From positions 306,501 to 370,500 of the forward strand of contig JAJGOT010000472.1 of assembly GCA_022457155.1 (NCBI GenBank): 64,000 bases of DNA. Direction: 5' to 3'. This document shows positions 56,901 through 58,314 of the stretch, in pieces. The DNA comes from Cladopsammia gracilis (taxonomy: Eukaryota > Cnidaria > Anthozoa > Scleractinia > Dendrophylliidae). How positions within the stretch are numbered: the first letter of the stretch is position 1; every line of letters starts with the position of its first letter. The notes beneath the pieces are model-generated. The model was not told the DNA's origin. It saw only the letters and a list, made by a program, of their open reading frames with translations, and did not search any database. The position numbers and the translations under genes were made by a program.

Positions 56901-57708
56901 TCGTGACATATTTATCACTGTACATTTCCACTCACTACACTCTGCCGCATTAACCCCCGTCCCCCCATCCAATGTTGTAGGATTGTAGCGACAGACCTGA
57001 CGAAACGATACACAACATTGTCTGGGGGGTGGGGGTGGGGGTGGGGGTGGGGAATTAGGTGGGTGGGGCTGAAATGCCTCTCGTCCCCAACAAAATGGGG
57101 TTCAAAATGACAATGTGTCAACAATATTGTCGCCTAATGTAGCTTGACTGTAGCACGACTTGGTCGAAGTCTTCGAATTTAATAGCTGTTCCACAACGAA
57201 ACACTGACCAGTAGTTGTAAGGGTTTTTTAAATGTACTGTATTACTGTTTGAAACCGAGTCATTCTATTGATGTTTTAACAAGACAGAGCATGCCGTAGT
57301 ACACGCAAGTAGCACAGCGTAGTTTTAAACGCCTTGCCAAAGTCGAACCCAATGCTATCAACTTATTTCGACACGTTAGTAGTACAACAGTTAAAACAGG
57401 CCTTGGGGCTGCTTTGCCAAATTAAGGCCGAAAATAACACCGTGTTATTTTCACTGTTTTTTTTTTCCAGTCATGGTTACTACTTATTCTTTGGTCTTCA
57501 TAAGGAGCACTGGCTCGCTCTCGAGAGAGCACTGACTGACGTAAAAACTGCGCCCAAGGAACAAAAGGACAGCAGTCCATCCTCTGAGTCCAGCCATCCA
57601 TCACCTCGCTCTAGCACGAGTAAGGACGAAGGGCCTGGAGACGAACAGGAAGCATGCGAAGAAACAGCCGAGGAGGACAAAGACGAGTACGAATGCGTTG
57701 TGTCGTGA
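5697..57708 (+). CDS. RIC1: RIC1, Rab6 exchange-factor subunit (34 exons, complete)
   Basis: With Rgp1, Ric1 forms the exchange factor that loads Rab6 with GTP on Golgi membranes, supporting endosome-to-Golgi traffic. The reading joins 34 exons with GT-AG borders, every phase compatible: 4161 nt, 1386 residues and TGA. Human RIC1 is about 1420 residues. The start [11 protein letters not shown] fits the conserved MYFLSGWPK beginning. Residues 1-400 have WD/beta-propeller blades ([33 protein letters not shown]). Residues 470-660 continue the propeller part ([16 protein letters not shown]). The Ric1 domain lies at about 660-960 ([45 protein letters not shown]). A Ser/Pro-rich low-complexity stretch follows (about 950-1047), then helical parts ([35 protein letters not shown]) and an acidic tail ending YECVVS. 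A polyadenylation signal AATAAA follows at 57873. Introns are large and repeat-filled. Confidence 0.96.
5875..6027. mobile_element. Inverted-repeat element, GCCACCGTAAAG type (copy 1)
   Basis: The arms TTGATAAGGTAAATTAGCCA and the inverse at 6001-6027 enclose about 90 bp. A related copy is at 44805-44927. Both are followed within about 50 bp by CCACCGACGCAGC (6075 and 44961), so each may be part of a longer retroelement tail. It lies at the start of RIC1 intron 1. Confidence 0.65.
6271..6780 (+). pseudogene. Penelope-like retroelement relic, GIY-YIG C-terminus and 3' tail
   Basis: The frame from 6271 to a TAG at 6547-6549 reads [11 protein letters not shown], then [29 protein letters not shown] and NVYNNIKNL. 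It carries the YIGQTSR part of a GIY-YIG nuclease followed by the C-terminus seen in Penelope-like elements. A stop lies just upstream in frame, so this is a 5'-truncated relic. The tail contains the hairpin GGCAAC..GTTGCC followed by GAAACGTCC (6681-6706). It is in sense orientation in RIC1 intron 1. Confidence 0.7.
6832..7414. mobile_element. Foldback element with TTCAATTCCTACAGTTA ends
   Basis: The left end ATTCAATTCCTACAGTTACC is inverted at 7395-7414, and both ends run into C- or G-rich stretches. CATG lies directly outside each end and may be the target duplication. The inside has CCCGGGGGTGG motifs and no ORF of note. It is followed directly by a (TA)n tract. Confidence 0.7.
7420..7479. 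repeat. (TA)n microsatellite followed by a T-run
   Basis: About 21 TA units and then about 17 T. The tract lies just outside the foldback element that ends at 7414. Confidence 0.9.
7996..8092. repeat. Short tandem repeat, about 19-bp unit
   Basis: The words ACAGGACACAGGGTGTCC recur three to four times, with GTGGCCCACA variants at the edges. It sits directly left of a SINE. Confidence 0.7.
8226..8378 (-). mobile_element. tRNA-derived SINE (antisense to RIC1)
   Basis: Read on the minus strand it has an A-box-like CTAGTGCTAGTGG, then a B-box-like GTGATTCAAGACC, and a body with CCTTAGACAAGAGAGTTTAA. The same body occurs near 17740 (TTTGTCTAAGGAAACAAC on the plus strand). It ends about 100 bp before exon 2. 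Confidence 0.6.
8476..8583 (+). CDS. RIC1: RIC1 exon 2 (residues 48-83)
   Basis: It encodes [10 protein letters not shown] and [16 protein letters not shown]. The acceptor is TTTTTTAG and the donor ACT|GTAAGT, phase 0. Confidence 0.93.
9829..9888. repeat. (ATT)n microsatellite
   Basis: About 20 uninterrupted units in RIC1 intron 2. Confidence 0.95.
9988..10152. mobile_element. Foldback MITE, family A copy 2
   Basis: The ends are TGTTTTGTGGTTTAAT and ATTAAACCACAACATA. The inner arms contain TAACCAGTTTGATTTTG and its inverse AAACTGGTTTGAAAA. The centre CAGATTATGGTTATGAAT matches the copy at 2122-2246. Confidence 0.75.
10489..11222. repeat. Two-level tandem repeat (52-bp unit inside a 359-bp unit)
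   Basis: A 52-bp unit beginning ACTGGGGCATTAGTTTGCCT recurs from 10571 and again from about 10930. The whole block, led by GTGATTAAAGGTGGAATTAA, starts at 10489 and again at 10848. So the array arose by local expansion followed by duplication of the whole block. It is in RIC1 intron 2. Confidence 0.88.
12296..12560 (+). repeat. Dispersed repeat with internal (ACTC)n, copy 1
   Basis: It shares about 250 bp with 26083-26332 in the opposite orientation: GGCAGTGGT...CAACCCTA, TTGTTTTCTCATATCACCCA, GCTGAAGGGGACAAA, the ACTC run (12451-12486), and then CATGTAATGTTTTAAATTAG. The homology on both sides of the ACTC run shows the microsatellite is internal, not a tail. Confidence 0.75.
12707..12783 (+). 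CDS. RIC1: RIC1 exon 3 (residues 84-109)
   Basis: It encodes [17 protein letters not shown], corresponding to the human ANGYILFFHI blade. The acceptor is TTTTACAG and the donor CTAG|GTGAGG, phase 2. Confidence 0.9.
13044..13142 (+). CDS. RIC1: RIC1 exon 4 (residues 109-142)
   Basis: It encodes [13 protein letters not shown] and [17 protein letters not shown]. The acceptor is CATTCAG and the donor CCAG|GTAAAT. It keeps phase 2 with exon 5. Confidence 0.9.
13381..13749. repeat. 16-bp minisatellite, about 23 copies
   Basis: The unit is GAACTGTACACAGCTT, with rare changes (TAGAAC once, GTTT for GCTT three times). Since 16 is not a multiple of 3, the reverse strand stays open in all frames and gives false ORFs of 16-residue repeats ([16 protein letters not shown]). 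It is in RIC1 intron 4. Confidence 0.95.
14062..14709. mobile_element. Large foldback element (648 bp), AATAGACCACTTCG ends
   Basis: The ends AATAGACCACTTCGCCGAT and the inverse at 14691-14709 continue inward. AAAATGGCCGC, CCAGGGGGC, GAGCCAGTCTTTTTT, GACAGACA and TGATGGCAGTA are each mirrored in order, so almost the whole element folds back. No ORF is supported. It is in RIC1 intron 4. Confidence 0.8.
14787..15389. repeat. Inverted-end element with GTTGAACCTCTCTAATAC ends
   Basis: The left end reads CAGTTGAACCTCTCTAATAC; the right end has TAAAGAGGTGTCC...TGTTCAACTG. Related single ends occur at 15220-15300 and at 34200-34270 (GAGGTTCAACTG). It is decayed. Confidence 0.45.
15612..15754 (+). 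CDS. RIC1: RIC1 exon 5 (residues 142-190)
   Basis: It encodes [19 protein letters not shown] and [14 protein letters not shown], like the human LLVATSDGLLHLIHWEG stretch. The acceptor is CTATCTAG and the donor AGAG|GTACCT, phase 1. Confidence 0.93.
16240..16273. repeat. (CCCA)n microsatellite
   Basis: Eight CCCA units between RIC1 exons 5 and 6. Confidence 0.9.
16332..16606. mobile_element. Foldback MITE, GGTTCCCAC ends
   Basis: The ends AAGCTTGGTTCCCACTAG and GTGGGAACCAGCCCTTAG are inverted. The inside mirrors GCGGAGTCGGAATCGCAAG with CTTGCGACTCC...CCGCTTCC. The long plus-strand ORF across it is a by-product. Confidence 0.75.
17242..17375 (+). CDS. RIC1: RIC1 exon 6 (residues 190-234)
   Basis: It encodes [20 protein letters not shown] and FISAETANF, matching the human LDGFAVVFNDGKVGFIT. 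The acceptor is CTGTCAG and the donor TCT|GTAAGT, phase 0. Confidence 0.94.
17700..17812 (-). mobile_element. Decayed tRNA-derived SINE (antisense)
   Basis: On the minus strand TAGTAGTGGTTCAAGGCC is followed by the body GTTTCCTTAGACAAAG seen in the SINE at 8226. The promoter boxes are fused by deletion. Confidence 0.45.
17881..17972 (+). CDS. RIC1: RIC1 exon 7 (residues 235-265)
   Basis: It encodes [20 protein letters not shown] and LIAFGCT. The acceptor is CCTTTTAG and the donor AA|GTAAGT, phase 2. Confidence 0.94.
18525..18613 (+). CDS. RIC1: RIC1 exon 8 (residues 265-295)
   Basis: It encodes [20 protein letters not shown] and LVLSSKDYP. The acceptor is CTTGCAG and the donor CCTG|GTATCC, phase 1. 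Confidence 0.92.
19434..19587 (+). CDS. RIC1: RIC1 exon 9 (residues 295-346)
   Basis: It encodes [15 protein letters not shown] and [20 protein letters not shown], a strongly conserved propeller blade. The acceptor is ATGACAG and the donor TGG|GTATTA, phase 2. Confidence 0.94.
19912..20128 (-). mobile_element. tRNA-derived SINE, probable founder of the adjoining minisatellite
   Basis: On the minus strand the A-box-like TAGTGGTTAGCATG (20099-20112) is followed by the B-box GGTTTGAGCCC (20063-20073), then a body and a tail with TGGACTAGCGTCATA (about 19917-19931). The first 61-bp minisatellite unit overlaps its A-box half. Confidence 0.6.
20081..23777. repeat. 61-bp minisatellite, about 60 copies
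   Basis: The unit is CTTTGGATTGAAAGTGTGAC followed by ATGCTAACCACTACTCTGTC, then TTACACCACTATACATTGTA and C. Variants recur in blocks (TCTTAC/TCAAAC/TCTCAC, TACATT/TAGATT, CATG/CGTG). A block near 20640-21100 is nearly repeated near 21970-22440, showing segmental duplication inside the array. It fills most of intron 9. On the minus strand each unit carries the A-box-like TAGTGGTTAGCATG. Confidence 0.95.
24635..24683 (+). CDS. RIC1: RIC1 exon 10 (residues 346-362)
   Basis: A short exon encoding [16 protein letters not shown], corresponding to the human KKDPLKINSM. The acceptor is CTTACAG and the donor ATG|GTAGGT, phase 0. Confidence 0.88.
24670..24812. mobile_element. GTTGTTCAAAAGTGGATAG element with a perfect hairpin end
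   Basis: It begins CCAGTTGTTCAAAAGTGGAT and has inverted ATCCACTAGATAAATCAC words. It ends in a hairpin with 17-bp perfect arms and a GGTT loop (24772-24809, GTTAATGCTTATTCACT). The same family is at 51548-52015. It starts just after the exon 10 donor. Confidence 0.6.
24820..24975. repeat. Dispersed about 105-bp monomer repeat (1.5 copies)
   Basis: It contains AACAGTACCAAAGGAAAGTA, TCATTTGAATGGTCACACTT and CTCCACAGACTCAAAAGTT, shared with arrays at 46562-46745, 51170-51530 and 52018-52110. Confidence 0.7.
25045..25108 (+). CDS. RIC1: RIC1 exon 11 (residues 363-384)
   Basis: It encodes [19 protein letters not shown], like human SWGAEGYHLWVIS. The acceptor is TTTCAAG and the donor GCAG|GTATTA, phase 1. 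Confidence 0.9.
26083..26332 (-). repeat. Dispersed repeat with internal (ACTC)n, copy 2
   Basis: It is the reverse-complement partner of 12296-12560. The GAGTGAGTGAGTG run is at 26155-26170, flanked on both sides by matching sequence. It is in RIC1 intron 11. Confidence 0.75.
27637..27765. mobile_element. Foldback MITE, AGGTGCAGGATTGCAGAAAA ends
   Basis: The left AGGTGCAGGATTGCAGAAAA is inverted as TTTTCTGCAAACCTGCACCT on the right. The inside mirrors TGGGATG..ATCTCAT weakly. Confidence 0.6.
28184..28239 (+). CDS. RIC1: RIC1 exon 12 (residues 384-402)
   Basis: It encodes [17 protein letters not shown], nearly identical to the human LLFQFIKSVLTVNPCM. The acceptor is TATTTCAG and the donor ATG|GTAAGT, phase 0. 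Confidence 0.94.
28378..28829. mobile_element. Inverted-repeat element, AAAGGGGCTATGTCGC ends
   Basis: The ends TTAAAGGGGCTATGTCGCAA and CGCGACATAACCCCTTCAA are inverted. It lies 140 bp after exon 12. There is no coding content. Confidence 0.65.
28981..29959. mobile_element. piggyBac-like non-autonomous element with TTAA target sites
   Basis: TTAA (28977-28980) is followed by CCCATTCACACCTGA. At the right, TCAGGTGTCAATGGG ends at 29959 and is followed by TTAA (29960-29963). TTAA duplications with CCC...GGG termini are the hallmark of piggyBac transposons. No transposase frame is seen. Confidence 0.7.
30608..30688. repeat. 81-bp hairpin with 35-bp arms
   Basis: The arms TGATATGAAATTGTGAAAGA... 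and ...TCTTTCGCGATTTCATATCA pair with only two differences, and the loop is about 11 bases. On a plus-strand RNA both differences are G.U pairs. It lies inside RIC1 intron 12. Confidence 0.7.
31213..31626. mobile_element. Inverted-repeat element, GGTTTCAC / GCGCATGTGCA ends
   Basis: The left CTTAAAGGTAGGTTTCACGG with GGCGCATGTGCA is inverted at 31588-31626 (TGCACATGCGCC, GTGAAACCATCCCTTTAAAG). It ends 77 bp before exon 13. Confidence 0.7.
31704..31874 (+). CDS. RIC1: RIC1 exon 13 (residues 403-459)
   Basis: It encodes [17 protein letters not shown], matching human SNQEQVLLQGEDRLYLN, then a less conserved linker ending QWFVIQ. The acceptor is ACTGCAG and the donor CAG|GTAAAG, phase 0. Confidence 0.93.
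31933..32158. mobile_element. AGAGCGGTTTCCAATTGAGT element
   Basis: It begins AGAGCGGTTTCCAATTGAGT and ends GGCACCGCTCT. Inside are repeated CTTTGGTTTT and GATTGGT words. A related decayed copy starts at 40553 (AGAGCGGTTTTTAGTTGAGT). Confidence 0.55.
32192..32417. mobile_element. MITE with TGTAGACTGCTAG ends
   Basis: TGTAGACTGCTAG (32192-32204) is inverted as CTAGCAGTCTACA (32404-32416). The inside is rich in GCGAGCGA words. Confidence 0.65.
32493..32528. repeat. (CA)n(TA)n microsatellite
   Basis: Simple dinucleotide run in RIC1 intron 13. Confidence 0.9.
32835..32911. repeat. (TA)n microsatellite
   Basis: About 37 TA units. The flanking CTGACAACGTTTCTTCAATTTGGTGTATA also occurs inverted and altered near 32543-32570, so the two tracts mark the edges of one inverted structure. 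Confidence 0.9.
33104..33142 (+). CDS. RIC1: RIC1 exon 14 (residues 460-472)
   Basis: A 13-codon microexon encoding [13 protein letters not shown], corresponding to human ISSTYLESNWPIR. The acceptor is CACTCCAG and the donor AGG|GTAAGT, phase 0. It is too short to show as an ORF. Confidence 0.92.
33185..33339. mobile_element. MITE, AATAGACCACGTTCG ends
   Basis: The left AATAGACCACGTTCGATATA and the right inverse (ATATCGAAAGTGGCCTATT) extend to about 45-bp arms with AATTCAACTTGA. It shares end motifs with 14062-14709 and 38008-38194. It starts 43 bp after exon 14. Confidence 0.75.
33678..33788 (+). CDS. RIC1: RIC1 exon 15 (residues 473-509)
   Basis: It encodes [20 protein letters not shown] and [17 protein letters not shown]. 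The acceptor is GGTGTAG and the donor CAG|GTATAA, phase 0. Confidence 0.94.
34573..35222. repeat. 38-bp tandem array, about 17 copies
   Basis: The unit is CTTAACTATCAGTTTCGTTT followed by GTATATCATAGCGGACAT. Three adjacent copies have TTGGTTT instead of TTCGTTT. It is in RIC1 intron 15, 310 bp before exon 16. Confidence 0.95.
35532..35621 (+). CDS. RIC1: RIC1 exon 16 (residues 510-539)
   Basis: It encodes [20 protein letters not shown] and [10 protein letters not shown], corresponding to human VTGGLAWWNDFMVLACYNI. The acceptor is ATTAAG|GAG and the donor GAA|GTATGT, phase 0. Confidence 0.92.
35892..36010. mobile_element. Foldback element, AGCAGCCTGCGAATAC ends
   Basis: AGCAGCC..GCGAAT and CACCTCTCATC, TTCCCGGTC on the left are mirrored by GACCGGAAGCGATGAGAGG and GCTGCTGGATTCGC on the right. 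Confidence 0.65.
36177..36342 (+). CDS. RIC1: RIC1 exon 17 (residues 540-595)
   Basis: It encodes [16 protein letters not shown] and [18 protein letters not shown]. The acceptor is TCTTGCAG and the donor CCAA|GTAAGG, phase 1. Confidence 0.94.
36903..36992. repeat. Short inverted repeat around CAGGGTCTCTC
   Basis: GGCAACCTCATCCCCAGGGT is mirrored by ACCCTGGGAACAAGGTTG. GTTTCCATGG and GTTTCCACGG lie outside in the same orientation. Confidence 0.5.
37128..37232 (+). CDS. RIC1: RIC1 exon 18 (residues 595-630)
   Basis: It encodes [20 protein letters not shown] and LTSLYTG, matching human [20 protein letters not shown]. The acceptor is CTCTGCAG and the donor ACAG|GTAAGC, phase 1. Confidence 0.93.
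37565..37770 (-). mobile_element. tRNA-derived SINE (antisense), most complete copy
   Basis: On the minus strand: A-box-like TGTAGTGGTAAGC, B-box GTGATTCAAGGCC, body, then a G-run (37611-37642) and the tail ATGGACTAGCATCCTATCCA. It has the same order as the SINE at 19912-20128. Confidence 0.6.
38008..38194. mobile_element. MITE with about 70-bp arms, 22 bp before exon 19
   Basis: The left AATAGACCACTTTCATAATG and GCGGCCGATTTATTTATTC are inverted at 38150-38194, and GCCTCACTGGCCTC is mirrored too. The right end lies 22 bp from the exon 19 start, so the branch region of intron 18 must be partly inside or directly next to it. Confidence 0.85.
38217..38329 (+). CDS. RIC1: RIC1 exon 19 (residues 630-667)
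   Basis: It encodes [20 protein letters not shown], matching human ESIMLNLAGQLIMMQRD. The acceptor is TTTGTAG and the donor AAG|GTATCA, phase 0. A MITE ends 22 bp upstream of the exon. Confidence 0.92.
38694..38822 (+). CDS. RIC1: RIC1 exon 20 (residues 668-710)
   Basis: It encodes [20 protein letters not shown] and [18 protein letters not shown], the start of the Ric1 domain. The acceptor is TTTTTAG and the donor AAG|GTACAG, phase 0. Confidence 0.95.
39816..39912 (+). CDS. RIC1: RIC1 exon 21 (residues 711-743)
   Basis: It encodes [11 protein letters not shown] and [17 protein letters not shown], very close to human VWLPLFPRD and SQRIMLPFHINIYPL. The acceptor is TTCACAG and the donor TTAG|GTAAAT, phase 1. 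Confidence 0.95.
39990..40130. mobile_element. Solo end of the GCCTGTTCCAGGCGT transposon family
   Basis: The stretch ending CTATCTGGACGCCTGCAACA and GGCTAATG matches the right end of the element at 58315-59608 (CTATCTGAACGCCTGGAACA), including CTTCGCG and CCTTCGCTCC variants. No partner end was seen nearby. It is in RIC1 intron 21. Confidence 0.5.
40404..40528 (+). CDS. RIC1: RIC1 exon 22 (residues 743-784)
   Basis: It encodes [15 protein letters not shown] and a proline-containing loop ending [10 protein letters not shown]. The acceptor is TTTTACAG and the donor ACG|GTTAGT, phase 0. Confidence 0.93.
41020..41066 (+). CDS. RIC1: RIC1 exon 23 (residues 785-800)
   Basis: A small exon encoding [15 protein letters not shown], matching human [15 protein letters not shown]. 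The acceptor is TTTTGCAG and the donor AAA|GTAAGT, phase 2. Confidence 0.93.
41215..41325. repeat. 38-bp tandem repeat AAGATATCAATTTTATCTTC, three copies
   Basis: AAGATATCAATTTTATCTTC ACTGTGAAGAGT recurs at about 41217, 41251 and 41284. Each unit is itself palindromic (GATATC; GAAGAT/ATCTTC). Confidence 0.75.
41329..41549. mobile_element. Palindrome-rich foldback, CCGTTTTTATGCTAGAG ends
   Basis: The ends CCGTTTTTATGCTAGAG and CTCTAGCATAAAAACGG are exact inverses. The inside has many GACGTTAA / TTAACGTC words arranged as nested palindromes, including CGTCTCGAGACG. Confidence 0.75.
41620..42633. mobile_element. Inverted-repeat element with TCGGC..GTACG ends, hosting a nested MITE
   Basis: The left end ATCGGCATAGGCGTACGAGG is inverted at the right as CCCGTACGCCGATGAC. 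Just inside are CAGCCCCCCC tracts on both sides. A second MITE (41901-42272) sits within it. No transposase ORF was seen. Confidence 0.55.
41901..42272. mobile_element. MITE, GGCCCTATTTACATGGAAAG ends
   Basis: The left end GGCCCTATTTACATGGAAAG is inverted as CTTTCCATGTAAATAGGGCC. Inside, GATGATCCTAG / CTAGGATCATC palindromes are repeated several times. It is nested in 41620-42633. Confidence 0.8.
42803..43211. mobile_element. Long hairpin element next to exon 24
   Basis: TGCAAAAAGGGCGTATATCG to CTTTTGCTGATTTG (about 42870-42992) is mirrored by 43063-43186, with arms of about 125 bp and few differences. Outer words TTGAAGG and GAGATG are also mirrored. The overlapping ORFs on both strands reflect this symmetry. 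It ends about 50 bp before exon 24. Confidence 0.8.
43262..43386 (+). CDS. RIC1: RIC1 exon 24 (residues 800-842)
   Basis: It encodes [15 protein letters not shown] and [20 protein letters not shown], the best conserved part of the Ric1 domain. The acceptor used is AATTAG|CTTAGG; a second AG four bases further would shift the frame. The donor is CCAG|GTGATT, phase 1. Confidence 0.94.
44110..44252 (+). CDS. RIC1: RIC1 exon 25 (residues 842-889)
   Basis: It encodes [20 protein letters not shown] and [12 protein letters not shown]. The acceptor is CTTTTCAG and the donor ACA|GTAAGC, phase 0. Confidence 0.95.
44805..44927. mobile_element. Inverted-repeat element, GCCACCGTAAG type (copy 2)
   Basis: GTTGATAAAGTAAATTAGCC and GGTGGCCAATTTACCTTCTC form the arms. 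The centre has a GAGCGCTAGCGCTTCG palindrome. CCACCGACGCAGC follows at 44961, as in copy 1 at 5875-6027. Confidence 0.65.
44999..46291 (-). mobile_element. LINE reverse-transcriptase fragment (open frame)
   Basis: The minus-strand frame is open from about 46291 to a stop at 44999. It encodes an RT domain of the CR1/L2/Jockey-type non-LTR group: [60 protein letters not shown], the catalytic YADDT, and downstream [14 protein letters not shown] and [13 protein letters not shown]. Endonuclease and ORF1 parts are absent. LINE homology ends near 45095 in a CT-rich tract (plus strand) that also borders the other end, so the fragment is cut on both sides. It is antisense in RIC1 intron 25. The exact clade is undecided. 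Confidence 0.88.
46380..46466 (+). CDS. RIC1: RIC1 exon 26 (residues 890-918)
   Basis: It encodes [20 protein letters not shown] and LEQPAVSKQ. The acceptor is TTAACAG and the donor CAG|GTTTGT, phase 0. Confidence 0.94.
46562..46745. repeat. Dispersed about 105-bp monomer repeat (about 2 copies)
   Basis: ACAGTACCACAGGAAAGTAC and CACACTTTAGGATTTCAACC recur with about 110-bp spacing. It is the same family as 24820-24975 and 51170-51530. It starts about 95 bp after exon 26. Confidence 0.75.
47564..47611 (+). CDS. RIC1: RIC1 exon 27 (residues 919-934)
   Basis: A 16-codon exon encoding [16 protein letters not shown], corresponding to human HATLLFNTALEQGKWD. The acceptor is ATTTTAG and the donor AAT|GTAAGT, phase 0. 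Confidence 0.92.
48037..48118 (-). mobile_element. tRNA-like SINE head (antisense)
   Basis: On the minus strand the A-box TGGTCAGTTAGTGG (48100-48087) is followed by the B-box GAGTTCAAGTC (48061-48051), 25 bp apart. No cloverleaf was confirmed, so it is read as a SINE head rather than a tRNA gene. Confidence 0.5.
48371..48711 (+). CDS. RIC1: RIC1 exon 28, Ser/Pro-rich linker (residues 935-1048)
   Basis: The largest exon. It begins [12 protein letters not shown], the end of the conserved domain. It then runs into a disordered Ser/Thr/Pro/Arg stretch with repeats such as [22 protein letters not shown] and SLSRTGSEK, which look like basophilic phosphorylation sites. The acceptor is TTCCGTAG and the donor CGAA|GTGAGC, phase 2. 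Confidence 0.92.
49643..49798 (+). CDS. RIC1: RIC1 exon 29 (residues 1048-1100)
   Basis: It encodes [20 protein letters not shown] and [11 protein letters not shown], matching human [20 protein letters not shown]. The acceptor is ATTTACAG and the donor AGAG|GTAAGC, phase 2. Confidence 0.94.
50223..50338 (+). CDS. RIC1: RIC1 exon 30 (residues 1100-1139)
   Basis: It encodes [20 protein letters not shown], matching human [21 protein letters not shown]. The acceptor is TTTTTCAG and the donor ATATG|GTGAGC, phase 1. The last 19 bases and the donor are duplicated 42 bp downstream. Confidence 0.94.
50320..50403 (+). repeat. 42-bp tandem duplication across the exon 30 donor
   Basis: Two perfect copies (50320-50361 and 50362-50403) of a unit beginning AAATCAGACACTAGATATGG. 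Each contains the last 19 coding bases of exon 30 and the donor GTGAGC. The copies are identical over 42 bp, so the event is recent or maintained. Confidence 0.93.
50959..51099 (+). CDS. RIC1: RIC1 exon 31 (residues 1139-1186)
   Basis: It encodes a Ser-rich start ([13 protein letters not shown]) and an acidic helix ([14 protein letters not shown]). Conservation is weak, but the exon is fixed by its splice sites (TTTTTGTAG and AGGA|GTAAGT) and phases. Confidence 0.85.
51170..51530. repeat. Dispersed about 105-bp monomer repeat (3-4 copies)
   Basis: Successive copies carry AGTACTGCTCGATAGCTTTT, ATGGCAACACTTCTGGATTT, ACTCAAAAGTTAGAATCAC and CATAATAAACAGCACCA, with 10-20 per cent divergence. It starts about 70 bp after exon 31. 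Confidence 0.8.
51548..52015. mobile_element. GTTGTTCAAAAGGTGG element with a nested second element
   Basis: The outer ends CCCAGTTGTTCAAAAGGTGG and TTTTTGAACAATCGGGC are inverted, with CTATCCACTGAATAAATC mirrored near 51958-51985. Inside is a second inverted pair, TTAAGGTGGCTCCC (51604) and CAGAGCCATCTTAA (51904-51917), suggesting a nested insertion. Confidence 0.65.
52449..52623 (+). CDS. RIC1: RIC1 exon 32 (residues 1186-1244)
   Basis: It encodes an acidic segment with [11 protein letters not shown] and then [20 protein letters not shown], corresponding to the human DGDWTMVDEN to ISMELASKG region. The acceptor is TTGCTAG and the donor TAAG|GTAAGT, phase 2. Confidence 0.9.
53080..53271 (+). 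CDS. RIC1: RIC1 exon 33 (residues 1244-1308)
   Basis: It encodes [20 protein letters not shown] and [15 protein letters not shown], matching human FMEAGCLDWCIVIGLILRES. The acceptor is TTTTCAAG and the donor TTG|GTAATT, phase 2. Confidence 0.94.
53397..53676. mobile_element. MITE family B copy 1, ACAATAGGCGACAA ends
   Basis: Ends ACAATAGGCGACAA and TTGTCGCCTATTGT are exact inverses. About 280 bp match 56853-57140 nearly base for base, apart from G-run length. The left flank TCAAGCT extends the inverted end when compared with the right flank of copy 2. Confidence 0.88.
53795..53984. mobile_element. MITE with 47-bp perfect inverted ends carrying CRE sites
   Basis: The ends AATAGGCCATTTGCACGATG onward are perfectly inverted over 47 bp. 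Each arm contains the palindrome TGACGTCA (53813-53820 and 53959-53966). It is in RIC1 intron 33. Confidence 0.9.
54811..55107. repeat. Direct duplication, about 127 bp, two copies
   Basis: GAATGAAGAACCGTCATCAT... to ...GTTATCTTTTATCTT occurs at about 54811-54941 and 54982-55107, almost identical. The second copy ends exactly where the Penelope-like insertion begins. Confidence 0.85.
55182..56023 (+). mobile_element. 5'-truncated LINE (C-terminal RT part and (TTACAG)n tail)
   Basis: The frame reads [58 protein letters not shown], and [14 protein letters not shown] to a TAA at 55870. This is the part of a CR1/Jockey-like RT protein after the catalytic core. An AATAAA and three to four TTACAG units end the element, as in non-LTR tails. 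It sits inside the Penelope-like insertion. Confidence 0.85.
56052..56457 (-). pseudogene. GIY-YIG endonuclease domain of a Penelope-like element (frameshifted)
   Basis: The minus-strand frame [20 protein letters not shown], then [16 protein letters not shown] and [11 protein letters not shown] stops at TAA. The next frame continues [37 protein letters not shown] to a stop at 56052. The [10 protein letters not shown] signature and the WYTRRVKEA segment are those of Penelope-type nucleases. A small deletion at the join lost a few residues. Confidence 0.75.
56853..57140. mobile_element. MITE family B copy 2, ACAATAGGCGACAA ends
   Basis: Nearly identical to 53397-53676 in the same orientation. 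The right end TTGTCGCCTAATGTAGCTTG shows that the family end continues into AGCTTGA. Confidence 0.88.
57471..57708 (+). CDS. RIC1: RIC1 exon 34, C-terminus (residues 1308-1386)
   Basis: It encodes [14 protein letters not shown], then a disordered Ser/Glu-rich tail ending EYECVVS and TGA. The human protein ends TYDCSVS in the same way. The acceptor is TTTTTCCAG. Confidence 0.93.
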
Positions 57709-57872
57709 CGTATACTCGGGATTGCCACTTGACATCGATGCGACAAAACCGTTCTGTGAATAGTAAGGGAACGAACGTTAAGCATTCACTTCCTTGGGAA
57801 AAGGACATTTGCCATCTCAGTTGTCCATTTAGGAACAGTGGAGTTCCTGACCTATATCGAATACCTCGGTAT

Positions 57873-57878
57873 AATAAA
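57873..57878 (+). terminator. Polyadenylation signal AATAAA after RIC1
   Basis: It is the first AATAAA after the RIC1 stop, 165 bp downstream, a normal distance for a short 3' UTR. Cleavage is expected 10-30 bp beyond. Confidence 0.55.
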
Positions 57879-58314
57879 CAAATGGAAAACTGAACTTTTG
57901 CCTCATTTTTATCTCGTTAATGCGCATGCGCATTAAGCGAGATTTCGGAGTCGAGTACGAAAAAGGGGCAAAAGTTGTTAACAAAATTTTGTGGACTTTT
58001 GCCCAGGGGGGTTTCTTGTCCCTTCTTTATAGAAGCTATATTAGGGCATTGAGGATATGGTTGGTTAAACCGGGTAGGATTTCAAGAAGGGCGTCACATA
58101 CTGCCACTAAAATGTTTGGGGAGCACCCCCGGACCTATTGTTAATTTCCCTATGTCAGAACTTGTCATGATGTCAGATGGATGTCAGAACTTGTCATGAA
58201 CTTGCCATATCTCACATTACGTTACCGCAAAGGTATTAGTCCTTCTTAAATTTCGATATCTCACGTTACCTATCAGTTTCAATCATTTGTCGTAAAGCCA
58301 TTGAAGCTGCTTTT

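Noticed and set aside
57498..57808. Minus-strand ORFs opposite RIC1 exon 34
   Set aside because: They are shadows of the Ser/Glu-rich C-terminal coding sequence.
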